DNA from: UKL13-2 sp040006575
GTDB lineage: Bacteria > Pseudomonadota > Gammaproteobacteria > Burkholderiales > Usitatibacteraceae
Direction of reading: 5' to 3'
Length of the DNA: 44,268 nt
Assembly: GCA_040006575.1 (NCBI GenBank)
Contig: JBDTWS010000010.1
Coordinates: 1-44,268, forward strand
Part shown: one piece after another, positions 1 through 6,984 of the stretch
Layout of the letters: the number at the start of each line of letters is the position of its first letter
Numbering within the stretch: the first letter of the stretch is position 1
Made by a program: the position numbers and the translations under genes
The notes under the pieces: generated by a model
Databases searched by the model: none
The model's input: the letters and a program-made list of their open reading frames with translations, nothing else
What the model was told of the DNA's origin: nothing

Positions 1-479
1 CCTTCACCGCCGGGCTGCCCGTCGGCGCCGTAGCTGAACACGTCGATCTCGCCTTTCAGTCCCGGATTGAGATATTGGTACGGCCGTCCCCATGGATCGT
101 TGGGCAGGCGGTCGATGTAGCCGCCTTGCTTCCAGTTGGCCGGCACGGGATTGGTGGTGGGCCGTTCGCGCAGCGCCTGCAGGCCCTGGTCGGTCGCGGG
201 ATAGACGCTGTTGTCCAGGCGATACAGTTTCAGTTGCTGCATGAGCGTGGCGATGTCGGCCTTGGTCGCGGCCACCTTGGCATCGTCCGCGCGGCCCATC
301 AACTGCGGCACGACTGCGACGGCGAGGATGCCGATGATGAGGACGACGACCATCAGTTCGATGAGGGTGACACCGATTTGTCGTTTGGGACCGGTTTGTT
401 GTCTGAGACCGAGTTGTCGTCCAAGACCGGTTTGTTGTCTGAGACCGGTTTGCAAACTTCGTGCGCTAAATTTTTTCAT
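1..479 (-). CDS. gspG: Type II secretion major pseudopilin GspG (3' end missing)
   Basis: GspG builds the periplasmic pseudopilus of the type II secretion system. The visible 159 residues contain the class III prepilin signature: cleavage after Gly36 (sequence IG/VTLIELMVV) with Glu at +5, then a hydrophobic N-helix and the T2SSG domain with the conserved YPATDQGLQAL and DPWGRPYQY segments. The gene runs off the left edge before its stop. The start at 479 is the only ATG before the N-helix and has a weak GGA 7 nt upstream; gspF ends 54 bp upstream. Odd points: the leader is about 36 residues rather than the usual 6-10, because of four hexapeptide repeats, and +1 is Val rather than the usual Phe/Met. 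Family assignment is secure; how the long leader is handled is unknown. Confidence 0.95.
   Translation of the reverse strand, partial: MKKFSARSLQTGLRQQTGLGRQLGLRQQTGPKRQIGVTLIELMVVVLIIGILAVAVVPQLMGRADDAKVAATKADIATLMQQLKLYRLDNSVYPATDQGLQALRERPTTNPVPANWKQGGYIDRLPNDPWGRPYQYLNPGLKGEIDVFSYGADGQPGGE
375..452 (-). repeat. 18-bp tandem repeat inside the gspG prepilin leader
   Basis: Four consecutive 18-bp units occupy 375-392, 393-410, 411-428 and 429-446, followed by the first six bases of a fifth. Units two and four are identical and the others differ at several bases. Read on the gspG strand they encode TGLRQQ, TGLGRQ, LGLRQQ and TGPKRQ, so the unit length keeps the reading frame and lengthens the basic leader peptide just before the prepilin peptidase site. 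Confidence 0.85.
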
Positions 480-533
480 TCGAGTTCCAAGCTGCGGGTT
501 GGTGAGGATTGTGCATCCGATGTTTTTGATCCG

Positions 534-1757
534 CTACCGCACAAGATTGTTCAATTCGAAAATCGGCAACAGCGTCGCCAGCACAATCGCCAGCACCACC
601 ATGCCCATGATGAGGATCATCACCGGCTCGATGATGGCGGCAATGGCGCTGGTGCGCAATTCCACGTCGCGTTGCTGCTGGTAGGCCGCCGTGGCGAGCG
701 TTTGCGGCAGGCGTCCGCTGGCTTCGCCCGAGGCAATGAGATGCACCATCACCGGCGGGAACTGGCGTGATTGCGCCAGTGATTGCGACAGGCCCGCACC
801 TTCGCGCACGGCGTTTGCCGCGCGCTCCAGCGCATAGCGCATCGGCAGGTTGCTGACGACACCGACACCGGCGCCGAGCGCCGTCAGCACCGGCACGCCG
901 CTGCCCACGAGGATCGATAGCGTGGCGGCGAGTTGTGACGATTGCTGCGCGCGGATGAGGCGGCCAAGTATCGGCAATGACAATTGCCATGCGTGCCAGC
1001 GGCGACGCACCGCTTCGCGCTTCAACGCGGCGCGCGCCGCGAGGTAGGCCACGACGCCCAGTCCCAGCCACAACACACCGGTGGCCTTCAGGAATTTGGA
1101 CAGGCCCAGCATGATGCGGGTGATGAGCGGCAGCACCTGCTTGGTTGATTCGAATACGCCCACGACCTGCGGCACGACGTAGATCATCAGCCCCGTCACG
1201 ACGATGATGCACACCAGCATGACGATGGCCGGATAGATCATCGCGACGATGAATTTCTGTTTCATCGCCTGCTGGTTTTCGACATAGTCGGCCAGGCGCG
1301 ACAGTACATCGGGCAGGCGGCCGGAGGCTTCACCGGCCGTCACCAGCGTGCGATAGAGATCGGAGAATGTTTCGGGATAGGCCGACAGCGCGGAGCCCAG
1401 CGCATGGCCTTCAAGCACCGCACCGCGCAGGCGCGCCAGCAGCTGGCGCTCAGATTCCGATTCGGCCTGCTCGACCAGGGCATTGAAGGTTTGCTCGATG
1501 GTGAGGCCCGCACCCAGCAATGTGGATAACTGGCGGGTGATGCGCGCAAGGTCGGTGGTGCCGAGGCGGATGCGAGCGCCTTTATTGCGCACGCCGCCGT
1601 CGCCGGCCGCGCCGGCCGCTTCGATGAGCGTGACCTCGAGCGGAAACAGGCCTCGTTCCCGCAACAGCGCTCGCGCCAGGCGCGGGCTGTCGGATTCCAG
1701 CACGCCGCGCTGTTCGCGGCCGTCGATGTCGTAAGCGGTGTATTGGTAGCCGGGCAT
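534..1757 (-). CDS. gspF: Type II secretion inner-membrane platform protein GspF
   Basis: GspF is the polytopic inner-membrane protein that couples the GspE ATPase to pseudopilus assembly. The 407-residue product has the family's usual length and opens with the typical MPGYQYTAYDIDGREQRG motif. It contains two T2SSF repeats (roughly residues 70-195 and 270-395) and three membrane segments: near 172-200, near 225-245, and a C-terminal one ending LPIFELNNLVR. Glycine-rich 'ASGRLPDVL' and 'ASGRLPQTL' motifs mark the two repeats. It lies between gspE (56 bp upstream) and gspG (54 bp downstream) on the same strand, as in standard gsp operons. Start is the ATG at 1757; nothing is unusual. Confidence 0.97.
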   Translation of the reverse strand: MPGYQYTAYDIDGREQRGVLESDSPRLARALLRERGLFPLEVTLIEAAGAAGDGGVRNKGARIRLGTTDLARITRQLSTLLGAGLTIEQTFNALVEQAESESERQLLARLRGAVLEGHALGSALSAYPETFSDLYRTLVTAGEASGRLPDVLSRLADYVENQQAMKQKFIVAMIYPAIVMLVCIIVVTGLMIYVVPQVVGVFESTKQVLPLITRIMLGLSKFLKATGVLWLGLGVVAYLAARAALKREAVRRRWHAWQLSLPILGRLIRAQQSSQLAATLSILVGSGVPVLTALGAGVGVVSNLPMRYALERAANAVREGAGLSQSLAQSRQFPPVMVHLIASGEASGRLPQTLATAAYQQQRDVELRTSAIAAIIEPVMILIMGMVVLAIVLATLLPIFELNNLVR

Positions 1758-1813
1758 AGTGCGTTTTTTTGCGGGTCTCCGTCAGCGAGCAGCGAACGTT
1801 GCCGGACTTCCGG

Positions 1814-3268
1814 TCAGTCGCGGGTGACGCGCAACACTTCTTCCTGCGACGTCACACCGGCATCCACCCAGCGCTTGCCATCTTCACGCAAGGTCACCAT
1901 GCCGATTTTCGCAGCCATGTTGGCGATGTCGCGCTCCGAGGCGCTGTCGTGAATCAGTTTGCGCAGGTGCTCGTCGACCGTCAGCAATTCGTAAATGCCG
2001 GTGCGGCCCTTGTATTCATCGGTCTTGCCGGGCACCAGTTTGCGCACCAGCCGCTGCGCCAGCACGCCCGACAATGTGGAGGCCAGCAGGAACGGTTCGA
2101 TCCCCATGTCGACAAGGCGCGTCACCGCACCCGCCGCAGAATTCGTATGCAGTGTGGCCAGCACCAGGTGGCCCGTCAGCGAAGCCTGTACCGCGATCTG
2201 CGCGGTCTCGAGATCGCGAATTTCGCCGATCATGATCACGTCCGGATCCTGCCGCAGGATGGCGCGCAGGGCGCGTGCAAATGTCATCTCGATCTTCGCG
2301 TTTACCTGTGTCTGCCCGACGCCATCGAGGTCGTATTCGATGGGGTCTTCCACCGTCATCATGTTGCGTGTGGTGGCGTCCAGGCGCGAGAGTGCGGCGT
2401 ACAAAGTGGTCGTCTTGCCCGAGCCGGTTGGGCCGGTGACGAGGATGATTCCATGCGGCTGCTGGATCAATTCATCCAGTTGCGCCAGGGTGCTTTCGGC
2501 CATGCCGAGGCGATTCAGCGACAGCCGTCCCGCCTGCTTGTCCAGCAATCGCAGCACCACCCGTTCGCCATGTCCCGTCGGCAGGGTGGAAACGCGCACA
2601 TCGACCGGATGCCCGGCGATGCGCAGCATGATGCGCCCGTCCTGCGGCAGGCGCTTTTCGGCGATGTCGAGTTCCGCCATCACTTTTACGCGCGACACCA
2701 TCGCGCCATGCAGTGAGCGTTTCGGCTCGACCACATCGCGCAACGCACCATCGACACGGAAACGGACGAGTGATCGCCGCTCGAAAATTTCCAGGTGAAT
2801 GTCGGACGCGTTCTCGCGCACCGCCTGCGTCAGCAGCGCATTGATGAGCTTGATGATCGGCGCATCGTTTTCGGTCTCGAGCAGGTCGGTGACTTCGGGC
2901 AGCGAATTGGTCAGCTGTGCCAGGTCGCTGGCGTTCTCGATATTGCTGGCGATTTCCTGCACGGCCTCATTGCCGGAACTGCTGTCGCCGCCTGCATAGG
3001 CGCGCGCCAGCCGCGAATTGAATTCATCCTTCGTCAGCAACACCGGCTTCAGGCTCTTGCCCGTCATGCGCCGTACTTCGGAGAGCGTGGAGGAGGCCGG
3101 GTCGGGCGCCAGCCATACTTCAATTTCCGTACCGACCTGTTTCGCCGTGATGACGCCTTTGGATTTGGCGAAGTGATAAGGCAGCAGTCGAACGGTCAGC
3201 GGATCAATCGTCACAGTGGCGGATTCCACCGGCACTGGGACTTGTTGTCTCGCGTCGGACGAACCCAT
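1814..3268 (-). CDS. gspE: Type II secretion assembly ATPase GspE
   Basis: Cytoplasmic hexameric ATPase that powers pseudopilus assembly. The 484-residue protein has an N-terminal T2SSE_N-like region (about 20-95), Walker A GPTGSGKTTT at 279-288, the Asp box around EDPIEYDL (307-314), Walker B DPDVIMIGEIRD at 341-352 and the His box near HLVLATLHTN. The start ATG lies 2 bp after the gspD stop, so the two are probably translationally coupled. Odd: the loop that normally carries two CxxC zinc-binding pairs between LAQRLVR and GRTGIYEL is absent. Here LVRKLVPGKTDEYK joins directly to GRTGIYELL, with no cysteine. Function as GspE rather than PilB is supported by the flanking gspD and gspF. Confidence 0.96.
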   Translation of the reverse strand: MGSSDARQQVPVPVESATVTIDPLTVRLLPYHFAKSKGVITAKQVGTEIEVWLAPDPASSTLSEVRRMTGKSLKPVLLTKDEFNSRLARAYAGGDSSSGNEAVQEIASNIENASDLAQLTNSLPEVTDLLETENDAPIIKLINALLTQAVRENASDIHLEIFERRSLVRFRVDGALRDVVEPKRSLHGAMVSRVKVMAELDIAEKRLPQDGRIMLRIAGHPVDVRVSTLPTGHGERVVLRLLDKQAGRLSLNRLGMAESTLAQLDELIQQPHGIILVTGPTGSGKTTTLYAALSRLDATTRNMMTVEDPIEYDLDGVGQTQVNAKIEMTFARALRAILRQDPDVIMIGEIRDLETAQIAVQASLTGHLVLATLHTNSAAGAVTRLVDMGIEPFLLASTLSGVLAQRLVRKLVPGKTDEYKGRTGIYELLTVDEHLRKLIHDSASERDIANMAAKIGMVTLREDGKRWVDAGVTSQEEVLRVTRD

Positions 3269-3270
3269 CG

Positions 3271-5343
3271 TTAGTTGCCCTTGACCTTTGGATCGAGTGG
3301 CGGAATTGCCGGCAGCAATGAGCCACCGACCGGCGGCACCAGCGGTCCCCCCTTCGGCGGCAACAGTGATTCGCCTTCCTTCAGGAACGCGCCCTGTTCA
3401 TTGCGGATGAAGTCATAGCGCTCGCCCGTCAACTGGTTGGCGGCCTTGCCGTCGCGCAGCACATAGGGCCGCAGGAAGATCATCAGGTTGGTTTTGTCGC
3501 GGGTGCGGTTCTGGTATTTGAACAGGTTGCCCAGGAACGGAATGTCACCCAGCAGCGGCACTTTGCTTTCGTTGTTCTTGGTGTCGTCCTGGATGAGCCC
3601 GCCGATGACCACGATCTGGCCGTCATCGACCAGCACGGTGTTTTCCACCGAGCGCTTATTGGTGATGAGGTCGGCGGATTTTATCGTGGCCGTGGTCGGC
3701 ACCACGCTGGAAATTTCCAGGAAGGCCTTCAGTTTTACGCTCGAGCCTTCGGTCACCTGCGGCGTGACTTTCAAGGTCAGGCCCACGTCCTTGCGCTCGA
3801 TGGTCTGGAACGGATTGGTTGAGGCATTGCTGGACTGCGTGAAGCTGCCGGTCACGAACGGCACGTTCTGGCCGACGACGAATTTCGCTTCCTCATTGTC
3901 TAGCGTGAGGATGTTCGGTGTGGCCAGCACATTGCCTTTCTGGTTGGCCTCCAGTGCGCGCGCCAGTGCACCCAGGTTCAGCACCTTGGTGCCGTCCGGC
4001 AGCGTGAGGGTGCCGCGCACCACTCCGATATTGAGCCCGCCGCCGACGCTGGCGATATCGGCCGCCGCGCCGATGATGTTCTGCCCCAGTCCGCCGAAAT
4101 TGGTGCCGCCGATAATTTGCGAGCCGCCGCGATTGAGTCCGGACAGGTCCTGCCACTGGATGCCGAATTCGGAGGTCATGCTGGCGCTGACTTCAACGAT
4201 GAGCGCTTCCACCAATACCTGCGCACGACGCGAATCAAGCTTGTCGATCACCTGGCGCAGCGAGTTGTAGACATGGTCGGGGGCGACGATCACCAGCGAA
4301 TTGGTGGCCGTGTACGCCTGGATGCTGCTCGACGGCGCTGCCGGTGATGAGGTAACCGAGGATGCCGAGGTGGTCTGCGCCGCACCGCTGGTGGGTGTGG
4401 TGGTGGCAGGTGAGGTAGTCACGCTGCTGGTGGTCGATCCGCTGATAAGTCCGCGCAGTGTGTCGGCAATCTTGCTGGCTTCGGCATTGCGCAAATACAC
4501 CACATGGATATTGCCGCCGGCCGCCGTCGGGATATCGATGCCGGCGATCAGCGCTTTCACGCGCGTCACCAGTGCGGGTGTGTCGGCGCGGACGATGAGG
4601 CTGTTGGTGCGCGGCTCGACACCGATGCTGAGCTTGGCGGGTGTGGCGGGGGACGCGGGGTTGACGCCGGTTTCCGGCATGATGCTTTTCAGCAACGCAG
4701 CGATATCGACCGCGCTGGCATATTCCAGCTTGATCATCTGCAGTTCTGCGCTCGATGGCACGTCGAGTGCGGCGATGATCTTGCCGATGCGTTTCACGTT
4801 CTCGGCATAGTCGGTGATGAGCAGCATGTTGCTGCCGGGCAGGGCGCCGATAAAGTTATTGGGCGGCACCTGCGAGCGCAGCACCGTCGCCAGTTGCGGG
4901 GCCGACTCGTACTGGATGCTGAAAATTTGCGTGACGATGCGGTCACCGGAAATGTTCGAGCCGCGCTCGACCACGGGTCCGCCGGTCTTGGCGTCGCCTT
5001 CCGGAACGATCTTCACCACGCCGCGCTCTTCCACCGTCGCGTAGCCGCTGACACGCAAGGCCGACAGCAGGATCTGGTAGGCGAGGTCGCGATTGACGGG
5101 GGTCTGCGAGACGATGCTCATATTGCCCGTGACGCGCGGATCGATGATGAAATTCTTGCCGGTGTGCTTGCCGATGGCCTGGATCACTTCGCGCACATCA
5201 ACGTTGATGAAGTTCAGCGTCACCTGGTCTTGCGCATACGCCGGCGGCAGGGAAGAAAAATTCAGCGCCAGGGCGGCGAAGGTGGTGACAAGGGCTGTGC
5301 CGATTACTGCCAGTTGATGTTGGAGCTTAGGCGATAGGCGCAT
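3271..5343 (-). CDS. gspD: Type II secretion outer-membrane secretin GspD
   Basis: Forms the multimeric outer-membrane channel through which folded substrates leave. Of 690 residues, 1-38 look like a signal peptide ending in AYAQ. An N0 domain follows (about 41-115, with VTLNFINVDVREVIQ), then the N1-N3 repeats, with a Ser/Thr/Ala-rich linker in N3 around 300-345, and the secretin core ending in the VPLLGDIPFLGNLF motif. The C-terminus carries a proline/glycine tail with LLPPKGG, LVPPVGG and LLPAIPP blocks, perhaps the S-domain or pilotin-binding tail. It is the first gene of the gspDEFG run; its upstream neighbour is a divergent methyltransferase, not gspC. The Shine-Dalgarno is weak (GGATACCC). 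Confidence 0.97.
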   Translation of the reverse strand: MRLSPKLQHQLAVIGTALVTTFAALALNFSSLPPAYAQDQVTLNFINVDVREVIQAIGKHTGKNFIIDPRVTGNMSIVSQTPVNRDLAYQILLSALRVSGYATVEERGVVKIVPEGDAKTGGPVVERGSNISGDRIVTQIFSIQYESAPQLATVLRSQVPPNNFIGALPGSNMLLITDYAENVKRIGKIIAALDVPSSAELQMIKLEYASAVDIAALLKSIMPETGVNPASPATPAKLSIGVEPRTNSLIVRADTPALVTRVKALIAGIDIPTAAGGNIHVVYLRNAEASKIADTLRGLISGSTTSSVTTSPATTTPTSGAAQTTSASSVTSSPAAPSSSIQAYTATNSLVIVAPDHVYNSLRQVIDKLDSRRAQVLVEALIVEVSASMTSEFGIQWQDLSGLNRGGSQIIGGTNFGGLGQNIIGAAADIASVGGGLNIGVVRGTLTLPDGTKVLNLGALARALEANQKGNVLATPNILTLDNEEAKFVVGQNVPFVTGSFTQSSNASTNPFQTIERKDVGLTLKVTPQVTEGSSVKLKAFLEISSVVPTTATIKSADLITNKRSVENTVLVDDGQIVVIGGLIQDDTKNNESKVPLLGDIPFLGNLFKYQNRTRDKTNLMIFLRPYVLRDGKAANQLTGERYDFIRNEQGAFLKEGESLLPPKGGPLVPPVGGSLLPAIPPLDPKVKGN

Positions 5344-5371
5344 CGGGTATCCGGGGAAAATGACTCGCCTG

Positions 5372-5377
5372 ATTGTA
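5372..5377 (-). promoter_or_regulatory. gspD: Candidate -10 element for gspD
   Basis: On the minus strand TACAAT lies about 29 nt before the gspD ATG. There is no good TTGACA at the correct spacing, so this is only a possible sigma-70 -10 box. gspD needs its own promoter because the next upstream gene is divergent. Confidence 0.3.
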
Positions 5378-5459
5378 CGTCATCAATGTAGGCGTTGCGT
5401 GCGCGTGCATGGTGCCTATATGGTGCCGTTGCGGATAAGATCGGCGCTTGCAAATTATA

Positions 5460-5525
5460 AAACTCAAGCGTGGGAGCGGCTGCGCGGCCATTTATGGCCT
5501 AGGAGCCGCTCCAGCGCTTGAGTTT
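5460..5525. repeat. Palindromic intergenic repeat, copy 1 (near-perfect hairpin)
   Basis: A 66-bp sequence begins AAACTCAAGCG and ends with the exact inverse CGCTTGAGTTT. The interior (TGGGAGCGGCTG... and ...AGGAGCCGCTCCA) also pairs around an ATTTA centre, so almost the whole element folds as one hairpin. It sits between the divergent starts of gspD and the methyltransferase. Related copies occur at 22563-22635 and 40649-40718, which marks it as a REP-like dispersed element. Confidence 0.8.
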
Positions 5526-5606
5526 GTCCGAATCGTGCGCCCGCATTCCCAAATCGGGCCGCGTGGGTATGATTCGCCTTACGCACTCACCCAAATACAT
5601 AAAAAA

Positions 5607-6119
5607 ATGAAACTTGATCTCGGTTGTGGCCCGAAGAAAAAAGCAGGATTCACCGGCGTCGACCGGTTGCAGATGGACGGTGTCGATATTGTCTATGACC
5701 TGCGCATTACGCCGTGGCCGTGGGCGGACGACAGTGTGACGGAGGTTTACTGCGGCCACTTCATCGAGCACCTGACCGGCGCGCAGCGCATCGCCTTCTT
5801 CAATGAACTGTTCCGCGTCATGCAGCCGGGTGCTACGGCCGAGATCATCACCCCCGACTGGTCCAACCCCAGCGCGTATGGCGACCCGACACACGAGTGG
5901 CCGCCGATGTCGTACTGGTACGCCGCCTATCTCGACAAGCAGTGGCGCGACAAGGAAGCGCCGCATGTGCCTTACGCCTGCGATTTTTCGTTTCGCTATG
6001 GATACACGCTGGAGGACTGGCTGCGCACCGAGACCGAAGAGACGCGCAAATTTGCGCTGGCACATTACTTGGGCTCTGCGCGCGAGTTGAAGGTCGTGCT
6101 GACCAAGCGCGCGTCCTGA
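5607..6119 (+). CDS. Predicted SAM-dependent methyltransferase (short class I fold)
   Basis: The 170-residue product starts MKLDLGCGPKKKAGFTGVD, with the glycine-rich SAM-binding motif I (DLGCG) right at the N-terminus. An acidic residue follows (GVD), then the post-motif stretch DSVTEVYCGHFIEHL and the 'RVMQPGATAEIITPDW' motif typical of class I methyltransferases. An upstream in-frame extension to 5448 runs through the palindromic repeat and is rejected; the ATG at 5607 is the natural start, although no clear ribosome-binding site precedes it. The gene lies between gspD and gspC in opposite orientation and ends 7 bp from the gspC stop. Substrate unknown: small molecule, lipid or protein are all possible. 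Confidence 0.85.
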   Translation: MKLDLGCGPKKKAGFTGVDRLQMDGVDIVYDLRITPWPWADDSVTEVYCGHFIEHLTGAQRIAFFNELFRVMQPGATAEIITPDWSNPSAYGDPTHEWPPMSYWYAAYLDKQWRDKEAPHVPYACDFSFRYGYTLEDWLRTETEETRKFALAHYLGSARELKVVLTKRAS

Positions 6120-6126
6120 ACGCGGC

Positions 6127-6984
6127 TCAATTCTGGATGTTGTAGTTGAGCGTGACCGGGGCACCCCCGCGCCGCACTTCGGCGCGGATGGCGGTGATGG
6201 TGTTGAACTGTGCATAGACACGCGCCAGGTCGCCCGGTGAGTTAATCGGCTGGCCGTTGATGGCAGTGATGATGTCGCCGGCCTGCAGACCCAGCTTATT
6301 CGAGAGCGATCCCGCCGGTGCGTCTTCGACACGCACGCCGCCGGTGGGGCCGGGCCCGATGCGTCCCAGGAAATTCATCTGCCGTGGGTCCTGCAGCACC
6401 GTGTTCAATTCCTGCCGCGAAAGGCTGAACGCATTCGCGCCGGTGGTGGCAACGTTCAGCCTGAAAGTAGTGGCGGCGGGCTGGTTCGCCGCAGCACTGG
6501 CCGCACCCTTGGGCGCCAGCGAGGCGAAGCGATCCAGCTCGATTTTTTCGTGCACGCCGTTACGGTTGATGACGATGTATTCGCCCTGCACCTCGACCAG
6601 CCTTGTGCCGGCTGCAAACTCCTGGTTCAGGTAAATGGTGCGGTCCTTGCCGCCCAGGTTGACCACGGCGGCGGAAAGCGTCTTGCCATCAACCGCAAAC
6701 ACGCCGCGCAGGCGAACGCTGCTGTTGACGGCGGCAGGTGCTGCGGTCACCAAACCTTCCCCGTCTTTGTCGCCGAACAATTGCCGGCCCAGCGATGGTG
6801 AAATCGTCATGGCGGCGGGTTGCCGGGTGACGTTGGCATCTCTCCATGACGGCGCGATCATCTGCCAGGTCCAGTAGCCGAGCTGCACGCCCAGCGCGCC
6901 TATCAGCAAGCCGGTGAGGGTGATGGCCATGCGTTGCAATATGCGCGGGCTTGTAACACGCGGATCCGTAATGTGTGCGTTCAT
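6127..6984 (-). CDS. gspC: Type II secretion inner-membrane protein GspC (PDZ type)
   Basis: GspC links the inner-membrane platform to the secretin and helps select substrates. The 285-residue product has a short cytoplasmic N-terminus, one membrane helix (about 19-41), a homology region around 80-150 that contacts GspD in the family (LRGVFAVDGKTLSAAVV), and a C-terminal PDZ domain (about 205-282, LGLQAGDIITAINGQPI). The start at 6984 is preferred over the longer frame opening at 7029 because its ATGA overlaps the stop of the upstream solute-binding-protein gene. It is separated from gspD by a convergent methyltransferase, so it must be transcribed independently of gspDEFG. Confidence 0.92.
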   Translation of the reverse strand: MNAHITDPRVTSPRILQRMAITLTGLLIGALGVQLGYWTWQMIAPSWRDANVTRQPAAMTISPSLGRQLFGDKDGEGLVTAAPAAVNSSVRLRGVFAVDGKTLSAAVVNLGGKDRTIYLNQEFAAGTRLVEVQGEYIVINRNGVHEKIELDRFASLAPKGAASAAANQPAATTFRLNVATTGANAFSLSRQELNTVLQDPRQMNFLGRIGPGPTGGVRVEDAPAGSLSNKLGLQAGDIITAINGQPINSPGDLARVYAQFNTITAIRAEVRRGGAPVTLNYNIQN

